Below, piece by piece: positions 1-6,770 of a stretch of DNA of 32,819 nt. The stretch is from Terriglobia bacterium. Lineage in GTDB: Bacteria; Acidobacteriota; Terriglobia; Bryobacterales; Bryobacteraceae. Every line of letters begins with the position of its first letter. Positions within the stretch are counted from its first letter, which is position 1. A program made the position numbers and the translations under genes. The stretch covers positions 1-32,819 of the forward strand of contig JAIQFN010000069.1 in NCBI GenBank assembly GCA_020073265.1. The letters are read 5' to 3'. The notes under the pieces are model-generated. The model was not told the origin of the DNA and ran no database searches. It saw only the letters and a list, made by a program, of their open reading frames with translations.

Positions 1-47
1 CTTCAAGATGTCGCAGTGCGGCCGAGCGAGGAAACGGCTTTGTTAGG

Positions 48-746
48 ATGAATCCTATGTCCTATATTCCGTCCTCTTCCACGATTTCAATTTTGAACGA
101 CAAGATTGAGCAACGGCATCTGCTCAAGCATCCGTTCTACCGCGCCTGGAGCGCTGGCGAGCTTCCTCTGGAATGCCTGCGGCACTACAGCCAGCAGTAT
201 TTCGCGCATGTGCGGGCGTTTCCGGCGTACTTGAGCGAGATGCACTCGCGGTGCGCGGATCTCACGTCGCGCCATATCATCGCTGCGAATCTCGCCGATG
301 AGGAGGCCACTTCGCCGACGCATCCGGAACTGTGGCTCGACTTCGCCGTGGGGCTGGGCGTCGAGCGGGACGCTGTGCTACGTGCGGTCGCGGGTGCGCG
401 CATGCACGCCTTGGTCGAAGAGTACGGCGCGGTGGTGAAGCTGGACACTGGCTTGGCCGCGGCGGGTTTGTACTGCTACGAGAAGCAGATTCCGGCGGTG
501 TCCGGCGCCAAGATCGCCGGGCTGCGCGAGATCTACGGGATCAACGATGACGCCACGCTACGCTACTTTCGCGTGCACGAAACCGCGGACGTGGAGCATG
601 CGGCGCAGTGGGAAAACCTGATCCTGCAGCAGGGCGTGGATGCCAAGCAAGCCGCGGAGGTCGCTGACCGGGTGCTCGGCGCGTTGTGGGGCGCCTTGGA
701 CGAGGTGCATGAGCAATTCAGCGCGCGGCAGGCTACTTCCTGTTGA
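48..746 (+). CDS. CADD-family (PqqC/TenA-like) diiron protein, probable self-sacrificing pABA synthase
   Basis: A 232-residue all-helical haem-oxygenase-like protein of the CADD type. Chlamydial CADD makes para-aminobenzoate for folate by consuming one of its own tyrosines at a dimetal site. The CADD metal ligands (E81, H88, E142, H174, D178, H181) map with identical spacing to E85, H92, E145, H177, D181 and H184. The sacrificial Tyr27 maps to Y31 (HPFYRAW) and the amino-donor Lys152 to K155 (GAKIAG). The residue numbers for CADD are from memory of the literature. The start could be ATG 48 or ATG 57. AGGA at 45-48 is well spaced for ATG 57, which makes the shorter 229-residue form more likely. 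The 3' end overlaps the convergent gene by 14 nt. folC lies 12 kb away, so folate context is only loose. TenA or PqqC function is less likely given the ligand match. Confidence 0.85.
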   Translation: MNPMSYIPSSSTISILNDKIEQRHLLKHPFYRAWSAGELPLECLRHYSQQYFAHVRAFPAYLSEMHSRCADLTSRHIIAANLADEEATSPTHPELWLDFAVGLGVERDAVLRAVAGARMHALVEEYGAVVKLDTGLAAAGLYCYEKQIPAVSGAKIAGLREIYGINDDATLRYFRVHETADVEHAAQWENLILQQGVDAKQAAEVADRVLGALWGALDEVHEQFSARQATSC

Positions 747-1740
747 TCACCGCCGGTCCCGGGGGCGGGGCAGTGCCAGTCTCGCCGTTGTAGGCGGGAT
801 GAGCGGGAGAGATCGGATTCTGGCCCGCTGATCTTGCGCCGGGTGGCCTACCGCTCTCGATCCACGCAGTGTACGTCAGATCTCGCAGCAGCGACGCCGC
901 GCGCGCGAGCTGGCGCGTGACCAGTGCGCGAGCCTGCCGGTCGTCTTGGTGCGAGAACGCGCCGCGCTGGTCCATCTGGTAGACCTCTTCGACGTGCGTG
1001 TACGCGTCATCGAGATGGGCGATCACGGCCGCGAACGGGTCGGACAACACCTGCGGTTGAGACACCAGCGGCGCGAGATCCGCCTCGCGCAGCTCGATCA
1101 GATCCACGAAAGCGGTTTCAAACCGGCCGTGAATGCGCGGGTCGCGCGTGTAGTTTTTCGGATTCGGCCCCTGCCAGCCGTCGTGATGAATCGTGTCGTG
1201 CAGAGGTTGCGCCCCATCGGCGGTGTAGTGCCCCAGCCATCCCATGTAGAACGCGATGTCCTGCGCAAGATAGCGCCGTTCGATGCCGCCCTCCGGCGCG
1301 GCGCGCCAGGCACGCATGGCGGCTCTCATACGATCGAAGTTCTCCATCGCTGCGTATGGGAGGGTGCCGGTCCAGCGGACGTTGGTGAGGCGCGCCCGCT
1401 CGGGATCGGTGTCCTTGATGCGGAGACACTCGTCGTAGAGCCGCAGCACGAACTCGTATCGATTACGCGGGATCTCCTTTAGAAAACCGAACTGCTCCTT
1501 GAACCAGCCGTGATTCGGATCCTCGAAAATCTTCGAGTAAGGCTCCGTCACGCCGCGCCAGGAATCCGGCAGCGGACCGGTGGCTCCGATCCACTCTCTG
1601 TATTCGCGGAGGAAGACCGGGCCGTCTGAGGGCAGCGCATCCACCGCCGCCCGATTCGCCGTCATGTGTCCGCGCGGCCCCCATCCGGCCGTCATCGCGA
1701 GAATCGTGAGAACCGAAAATGCCAGAGCGGCTCTGCGCAT
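733..1740 (-). CDS. Secreted S1/P1 nuclease - zinc phospholipase C superfamily protein
   Basis: A 335-residue exported hydrolase. It begins with a short signal peptide (MRRAALAFSVLTILAMTAG), and cleavage would leave W20 as the new N-terminus. This is the hallmark of P1 nuclease and Bacillus zinc phospholipase C, where Trp1 binds zinc. H25 sits five residues on, as in P1 (W1/H6). The zinc cluster continues at H171, D175, H181, H204 and E208. The H-4-D-6-H spacing fits both families, the 33-residue H171-H204 step resembles P1, and H-3-E at the end resembles phospholipase C. The substrate, nucleic acid or phospholipid, therefore cannot be decided. The C-terminal ~30 residues are Pro/Gly rich and likely disordered. 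It is transcribed divergently from a second phosphodiesterase across a 78-nt gap, suggesting shared phosphate or lipid scavenging (inference). Confidence 0.8.
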   Translation of the reverse strand: MRRAALAFSVLTILAMTAGWGPRGHMTANRAAVDALPSDGPVFLREYREWIGATGPLPDSWRGVTEPYSKIFEDPNHGWFKEQFGFLKEIPRNRYEFVLRLYDECLRIKDTDPERARLTNVRWTGTLPYAAMENFDRMRAAMRAWRAAPEGGIERRYLAQDIAFYMGWLGHYTADGAQPLHDTIHHDGWQGPNPKNYTRDPRIHGRFETAFVDLIELREADLAPLVSQPQVLSDPFAAVIAHLDDAYTHVEEVYQMDQRGAFSHQDDRQARALVTRQLARAASLLRDLTYTAWIESGRPPGARSAGQNPISPAHPAYNGETGTAPPPGPAVINRK

Positions 1741-1818
1741 GGTTCCATTCTACGAAGGCTCCGTGACATTTTCGTAACAAACGATCGCCAACCCAGGTGG
1801 TACGATGAGTGCGATCTA

Positions 1819-2838
1819 ATGAAGCTCCTCTTCGGATGTCTGCTGGCTTCGGCGCTGTTCGCGCAGCGGCCCGCGCTCGAGTTTCTCAATCACAATCGCC
1901 CGGTGCTGGACGCGCACAACTGCTATCCCTACGACGGCCGCTGGCAGGACCGGCTTCCGCGCGCGCTGGCGGCCGGCTCTCCCGTTTCGATCGAGCAGGA
2001 TCTCACCTGGTACGTCGACCCGGCCACGCGGCAAGGTCGCATCGCGATCTCGCACCGGCGCAAGGCCACTGGTTCGGAACCGACGCTGCGGCAATACTTC
2101 TTCGATCAAGTGCGGCCCATCGTCGAAAGGGCGCTACGCGACAACGACCGCGCACGCTGGCCGCTGATCGTTCTGCACTTCGACTTCAAGAGCAACGAGC
2201 CGCCGCTGCTGCACGCGGTTTGGGATCTGCTGGGCGAGTACGAAGATTGGATCACCACTGCGCGCAAGACGGCGAAACCGCACGATCTCGCTCCGTTCGA
2301 TCCCAAGCCGATCCTGGTGGTGACCGAAGATTCCGACGCGCAGGAAGAAGTCTTCTACCGGCAGGTTCCGGTGGGAGCGAAACTGCGGCTGTTCGGATCG
2401 GCGCACACGGCGAAAATCCCGGGCAATTCCGACGAAGAGCGCGATCACTACGCCGCCACGCTTCCGCCCGCGAAGCTGCTCACGGAACGGCCCACGGATT
2501 ATCGCCGCTGGTGGAACAACTCGTGGCACGAAGTGGAAGAGGGCGGGCAGACACGCGCGGGCGCCTGGACCGCATCCGACGCGAGGCGGCTGCGCGCGTT
2601 GGTGAAGCATGCGCATCGCCTGGGTTACTGGATTCGCTTCTACACCCTGGACGGTTTTCCGGCGGACGACGACCACGGCTGGGACCAAGGCTACAATTTC
2701 GGTTCGCTGGAAGGCGCGCGCGTACGCTGGCGGGCTGCGATCGAGGCCGGCGTCGACTTCATCGCCACCGATCAGTACGAAGATCTCGCGCAGGAGATGA
2801 AAGCCCGGTCAACTCCTGCCGCCGTATCTAGTCGCTAG
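1819..2838 (+). CDS. PLC-like / glycerophosphodiester phosphodiesterase-like TIM-barrel protein, exported
   Basis: A 339-residue protein starting at ATG 1819 with a short signal peptide (MKLLFGCLLASALFAQ). The reading frame is open further upstream, but that extension lacks a signal and runs through the divergent promoter region. The order of elements fits the PLC-like phosphodiesterase superfamily: a first strand with D31-H33 (VLDAHN), a second with acidic residues (SIEQDLTW), a late strand-helix resembling GDPD (LVKHAHRLGYWIRFYTLDG), and a final GVDFIATDQY close to the usual GVDGIITD. The first motif lacks the classic HRG of GDPD, so it may be closer to the PI-PLC-like branch. Its last 30 nt overlap the end of the convergent secA-like gene. 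Probable role: extracytoplasmic hydrolysis of phosphodiesters. Confidence 0.7.
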   Translation: MKLLFGCLLASALFAQRPALEFLNHNRPVLDAHNCYPYDGRWQDRLPRALAAGSPVSIEQDLTWYVDPATRQGRIAISHRRKATGSEPTLRQYFFDQVRPIVERALRDNDRARWPLIVLHFDFKSNEPPLLHAVWDLLGEYEDWITTARKTAKPHDLAPFDPKPILVVTEDSDAQEEVFYRQVPVGAKLRLFGSAHTAKIPGNSDEERDHYAATLPPAKLLTERPTDYRRWWNNSWHEVEEGGQTRAGAWTASDARRLRALVKHAHRLGYWIRFYTLDGFPADDDHGWDQGYNFGSLEGARVRWRAAIEAGVDFIATDQYEDLAQEMKARSTPAAVSSR

Positions 2839-4917
2839 CCCCCTCATGACCCGTTCGCTCCAGCTCCCGAAAGGCTGGTCCGTGGTGAGGTAGGTCCAGG
2901 TGGCGCCGCGCTCGGTGGGATCGATGCCGCGCTCTTGAGCTTCCGCCAGGCGCCGCGGAATCTCCTCGCCGATGCGCGCTTCGAGCTGCTGGTAGAGCGA
3001 ATGCACGGTGTTCAGATATTCGTACAGCGGCTGGCGACCTCCCCAGGAAAGCCACTGGACGCCTTCGCGAAGATCGGTGATGGTGGCCAGGAATTCTGAC
3101 CACAAGTCGTCGATGGTCGCAAGCGAGATCAGCCGCTCGAGCTCGGAAGCGCACGGCGCCGCGCCGGTCAGAATCTGCTGGCGCCTGCGTTGGATCTCCT
3201 GGCGCTGCCCTTCGATCACGCTCTCGTACTTGTGCAGGAACTGGCGGATGTCCAGATTCTGGCCTTCCACCAGGCGCTGGACTTCTTCGACGTCCTGTTC
3301 CAGACGTTCCATGTCGGAGCCGTACTTTACGAACAGGTCGTCCTCGATCGAAATAAAGAACCGCGAGCTGCCCGGATCGCCCTGTCGTCCCGCGCGTCCG
3401 CGAAGCTGATGATCGATGCGCCGACTCTCGTGCCGGTTGGTGCCGATGACGTGCAGGCCGCCGAGTTCCGCGACGCCGGCTCCCAGCTTGATGTCGGTGC
3501 CGCGCCCGGCCATGTTGGTCGAGATCGTCACGGCCGCCAGTTCGCCGGCGAGCGCGATCATGTGCGCTTCCTGCTCTTCGTGGCGGGCATTCAAGACCTG
3601 GTGCGCGATGTCCTGGAGGCGCGCGCTCAACCGCTCGGACTCTTCGACGCTGCGCGTTCCCACCAGCACGGGCTGGCCGGTTTGATGGACTGTGCGGATC
3701 TCTTCGATCACGGCCGCTTCCTTCTCGCGTTTCGTATCGAACAGCTGGTCGGTGGAGTCGACGCGGATCACTGGACGGTTGGTGGGGATCACCTCGACGT
3801 CCAAGCCGTACACGATGCGGAACTCGTCGGCTTGCGTGGCCGCGGTTCCGGTCATGCCGCACACTTTCGGATACATCGCCACTAGGTTCTGCAGCGTGAT
3901 GGAGCCGAGCACGCGGCCCTGCGTCTTCAACGCCACGCCTTCCTTGGCTTCGATGGCGGTGTGCAGACCGGCCGGCCAGCGGCGGTTCTGCGCGATGCGC
4001 CCTTTGAACTCATCCACCGACTCAATGACGCCGTCTTTCACCAGGTAGTCGACATCGCGCCGCAGCAGCGCGTGTGCGTGGAGCGAATCCTGGACCGCTG
4101 TGAGCAGCGGCAGGTTCTCCTCGGCGAACAGATTTTCGCAGCCGAACGAAGTCTCCACCGCGCGGATGCCGGTGTCGGTGAGCGCGATGTTTCGGCCGTA
4201 TTCGTCCAGCGTGAAATGCCGGTAGCGCCGGAAGAGCCGCGTCACGCGATCCACGCGGTAGGCGAGCGGCTCCTCGCTGAATTGTCCGCCGGCGATGACC
4301 AGCGGGATGCGGGCTTCGTCGATCAGGATGGAATCGGCTTCGTCGATGACGGCGGCGGCAAAGGGCCGGTACACCTGCTGATGCGGATACAATGCCAGGC
4401 CGTCGCGCAGATGGTCGAAGCCGATCTCGTTGGCAGTCGAGTAGGTGATGTCGCAGGCGTAGGCGCGCCTCCGCTCTTCGACGGTCATGCCCTGCTGGAT
4501 GTAGCCGACTGACAATCCCAGAAATTCGTAGATGCCGCCCATCCATTGGGCATCGCGCCGCGCCAGGTAGTCGTTCACCGTCATCACGTGAACGCCGCCG
4601 CCGGCCTTGGCATACCACGCGACCGCCGGCACCGCCGCCAGCGTCTTGCCTTCGCCGGTCTGCATCTCGGCGATCTTGCCATTGGCCAGAGCGAGTGCGC
4701 CCTGAAGCTGGACGTCGAACATTTCGAGTCCCAGCACGCGCGCCGCGACGACGGCCGTTACCGCGAAGACTTCTAAAAGCTCCGTTGCTTCGCGGCCCGC
4801 CGTCTTCAGCTCGTCGTCGGTGCATTTCGCAAGTTCCGCGCGGCGGCGATTTATGGTTTGAATACTCGCCCCGGTACGATCCGGGCCGGAAAATAAATGC
4901 TCCAAGAAACGGCGCAT
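2809..4917 (-). CDS. SecA-type preprotein translocase ATPase, short form without C-terminal zinc tail
   Basis: A 702-residue SecA. The start at 4917 is preceded by AGGAGG about 9 nt upstream; an open frame continues upstream but reads as non-coding. NBD1 has Walker A MQTGEGKT (residues 85-92) and Walker B DEAD (192-195), followed by SILIDEARIPL. The preprotein cross-linking domain contains DEFKGR and the linker VCGMTGTA. NBD2 contains IPTNRPVIR, the MAGRGTDIKLG motif and QLRGRAGRQGDPG. The helical wing region (LWSEFLATITDLREGVQWLSWGG) diverges from the usual housekeeping form, and the protein ends soon after with no cysteine-rich SecB/lipid-binding tail. Housekeeping SecA is normally 830-1,000 residues, so this is likely a second, SecA2-like copy (inference; other copies are not visible here). 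It is the last gene of a minus-strand run with a small secreted protein and a hypothetical protein. Confidence 0.92.
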   Translation of the reverse strand: MRRFLEHLFSGPDRTGASIQTINRRRAELAKCTDDELKTAGREATELLEVFAVTAVVAARVLGLEMFDVQLQGALALANGKIAEMQTGEGKTLAAVPAVAWYAKAGGGVHVMTVNDYLARRDAQWMGGIYEFLGLSVGYIQQGMTVEERRRAYACDITYSTANEIGFDHLRDGLALYPHQQVYRPFAAAVIDEADSILIDEARIPLVIAGGQFSEEPLAYRVDRVTRLFRRYRHFTLDEYGRNIALTDTGIRAVETSFGCENLFAEENLPLLTAVQDSLHAHALLRRDVDYLVKDGVIESVDEFKGRIAQNRRWPAGLHTAIEAKEGVALKTQGRVLGSITLQNLVAMYPKVCGMTGTAATQADEFRIVYGLDVEVIPTNRPVIRVDSTDQLFDTKREKEAAVIEEIRTVHQTGQPVLVGTRSVEESERLSARLQDIAHQVLNARHEEQEAHMIALAGELAAVTISTNMAGRGTDIKLGAGVAELGGLHVIGTNRHESRRIDHQLRGRAGRQGDPGSSRFFISIEDDLFVKYGSDMERLEQDVEEVQRLVEGQNLDIRQFLHKYESVIEGQRQEIQRRRQQILTGAAPCASELERLISLATIDDLWSEFLATITDLREGVQWLSWGGRQPLYEYLNTVHSLYQQLEARIGEEIPRRLAEAQERGIDPTERGATWTYLTTDQPFGSWSERVMRGLATRYGGRS

Positions 4918-4948
4918 GCGGCGCCCTCCTTTCTGTTCTCGAGTCGAG

Positions 4949-5212
4949 CTACGAGAGCGAGAATGGCGGAGGACGTTGATAGGTGGAGTGAGAAAGAAGC
5001 CGTGAATCCGGCGGAGGCCCGACCGGCCTGGTAACGGCGGCGCATGGAGTTGCGGGACTTCCGGGCTTTTCGATAACCACGCGTTGTTCGGCGCGAGCGC
5101 GCGCGGGTGCGATCCAAACAATCGGGCAGTTATCGCCGGTGCGCTCGGAGCGCGCCACCGGTACGGCCTGAGACGCGCACAGCGTCAGCAGCGCCGCCAG
5201 CAGCCACGTCAT
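4949..5212 (-). CDS. Small secreted proline-rich hypothetical protein
   Basis: An 87-residue ORF read from ATG 5212. The N-terminus (MTWLLAALLTLCASQAVPVA) is a convincing signal peptide with a short hydrophobic core. The mature part is Pro/Arg/Ala rich with two cysteines and no domain I recognise. The frame is open further upstream, but that extension overlaps no other gene and looks artificial. The ribosome binding site is weak. It lies 31 nt upstream of the SecA-like gene on the same strand and 44 nt downstream of the 311-residue gene, so all three may be one transcript. It could be a substrate or accessory of the short SecA, but only its position supports this. It could also be a spurious ORF in GC-rich DNA. 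Confidence 0.45.
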   Translation of the reverse strand: MTWLLAALLTLCASQAVPVARSERTGDNCPIVWIAPARARAEQRVVIEKPGSPATPCAAVTRPVGPPPDSRLLSHSTYQRPPPFSLS

Positions 5213-5256
5213 GCGCCGCTTGTTCACCGGCCCCAGTATGACACAACCACGGAAAC

Positions 5257-6192
5257 TCAACGCAACCAGCGCGCGGTAAGCGACCTGTGTTTCGGCGAAA
5301 ACTGACCCGCGGCGGCGCGCAGGTACGGGCGGAAGGCTTCGGCCCAATAGGTGGCGTAGCCTCGCTCACCGATCTCGCGCAGCGTCTGGCTGTAGTGATC
5401 CAACGCCCCGGTGGCGAACGACTGGCCAGTGCGCCAGACCGCCCGGTTCGCGGCGCGTGCCAGCCGCAGTAGCGTTTCGGGCGCGCGCGAGACCGCTGCC
5501 AGCGCCATCATGGACGACAGCTCGAATACCGGCCGATGCTGCGCGGCCGCCTCAGCCTTCAATTCTTCCCAATGCCGCCGTATGAGATCCGCCGATGGCA
5601 GGTTACGCGGAGGAATCTTCGCCGCGCTTTCCCGGAAGGTGTTCCACTCCCTGCGAAGGCCGTCCACATCCAGCGGCGGTGTGTTGCAGAAATCGGCGGC
5701 CCATGCGGCAGTGTGCTCCAGGCCATCCAGAATCTGGTCGATGTTTTCGAACTTGGATTCGCGCTCCAGTAGGCCTTCTTCTTTCATGCTTTCGGCGATT
5801 TCCTGAACAATTTGCCGGCCTGCGCCCGAAATGTCGGCCAGGGCGGCCATGATCCAAACCGGCGAGGCGCGAAAAACCAGCAAGCCCGCCAGTTCGATTC
5901 CGTGGCCGGCGGTGCGGCGCATAATAAAATTGCTGGCCAGGTCGCCTCCGGACGGATACACGCCTTTGACCTCGCCGACTTGTTCGATCATGAAGCGCAG
6001 CGCAATCTCCACCATGGTCTGATAAGTCTTGGTGCGACGCACCGACAGAGGAAGCGTGAGGTCGCCGAGTTCGCGAATCAGCCCGCCGGCCAGCGCAGCC
6101 CCGGAGCGCACCACACGCTCGGGTAGCGAGACCAGATAGGAGCCGATTCTCGCCCCGGTTTTCCTGCGCCGTTTCTGGATAGGATTCTGCAC
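5257..6192 (-). CDS. Hypothetical protein, helical, 311 residues
   Basis: Starts with GTG at 6192, five nt after TTAGGT. I do not recognise a family. The first 12 residues are very basic (KRRRK). Residues 15-120 carry amphipathic and moderately hydrophobic helices (PERVVRSGAALAGGLIREL; LAGLLVFRASPVWIMAALAD), suggesting peripheral membrane association. The middle is acidic and helical (EIAESMKEEGLLERESKFENID). The C-terminal third is helical with many Ala and Arg. There is no signal peptide. It is divergent from the PH-domain membrane protein with only 35 nt between start codons, so their promoters overlap. It is the likely first gene of the operon that includes the small secreted protein and the SecA-like ATPase. 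Codon use is like its neighbours. Confidence 0.75.
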   Translation of the reverse strand: MQNPIQKRRRKTGARIGSYLVSLPERVVRSGAALAGGLIRELGDLTLPLSVRRTKTYQTMVEIALRFMIEQVGEVKGVYPSGGDLASNFIMRRTAGHGIELAGLLVFRASPVWIMAALADISGAGRQIVQEIAESMKEEGLLERESKFENIDQILDGLEHTAAWAADFCNTPPLDVDGLRREWNTFRESAAKIPPRNLPSADLIRRHWEELKAEAAAQHRPVFELSSMMALAAVSRAPETLLRLARAANRAVWRTGQSFATGALDHYSQTLREIGERGYATYWAEAFRPYLRAAAGQFSPKHRSLTARWLR

Positions 6193-6227
6193 CGCTACCT
6201 AACACGGTACAATTTACGAAGCCGTCC

Positions 6228-6683
6228 ATGGCCGACCTCACGATCCGTCCCAGCCTGAAGTTCATCAAAGCCGGATACGTGCTGACGCTGCTGGTGCTGG
6301 TAGCGGCCGTCATTGTTCACTACCGCTACCTGGCGGACGAGCATCCCACGCCGTGGCTGCCGGTCGCCGCCGCTTTACTCCTGATCTGGCCGGTGAAGCG
6401 GCATGTCCAGCGTCAAACCGTCAAGCTGACGATCGAGGGCGAAAAGCTGCGCTACGAAACCGGCCTGACTTCCAAGTCGACGCGCATCATCCAGCTTCCC
6501 AAGGTGCAGGACGTGCGCGCGGTCCAATCGCTTTGGCAGCGCATGTTCGATGTCGGCGATTTGTCGATTGAAACCGCCGGCGAGAACAGCAGGCTGATAG
6601 TTGAGAACCTGGACCGGCCACAGCAGCTGGCCGAGCAGATCACCGACCTCGCGGGCCATGCTCCGGCCTCCGGCGTGAGCTGA
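6228..6683 (+). CDS. Membrane protein with bacterial PH (bPH2/YdbT-type) domain
   Basis: A 151-residue protein with two adjacent membrane segments (residues ~15-32 and ~44-56, separated by a short loop) followed by a cytoplasmic beta-rich bPH2-like domain. It has the typical layout: TVKLTIEGEKLRYETG, then STRIIQLPKVQDVRAVQSLWQRMFDVGDLSIETAG. This strand order and the I-x-L-x-K-V-Q-D-V turn are characteristic of DUF304/YdbS-YdbT proteins. Molecular function in this family is largely unknown. A TACAAT hexamer at 6208-6213 could be a -10 box only about 15 nt before the ATG, so the leader may be very short. It stands alone: the next gene starts 87 nt further on and the upstream gene is divergent. 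Confidence 0.8.
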   Translation: MADLTIRPSLKFIKAGYVLTLLVLVAAVIVHYRYLADEHPTPWLPVAAALLLIWPVKRHVQRQTVKLTIEGEKLRYETGLTSKSTRIIQLPKVQDVRAVQSLWQRMFDVGDLSIETAGENSRLIVENLDRPQQLAEQITDLAGHAPASGVS

Positions 6684-6770
6684 AAGCCACTGATGCCTTG
6701 AGGGTTAGCTGTCCGGCGGTCAAGCGCCCGAACCCCTATTTCCCTCCTGGTTTGATACGCTGAGAAGGTA

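Noticed and set aside
44-57. Palindrome TAGGAT-GA-ATCCTA at the start of the CADD gene, similar to the palindrome before the TonB receptor
   Set aside because: It coincides with the ribosome binding site and first codons; the arm order is reversed compared with 14787-14803. Two sites are too few to call a regulon.
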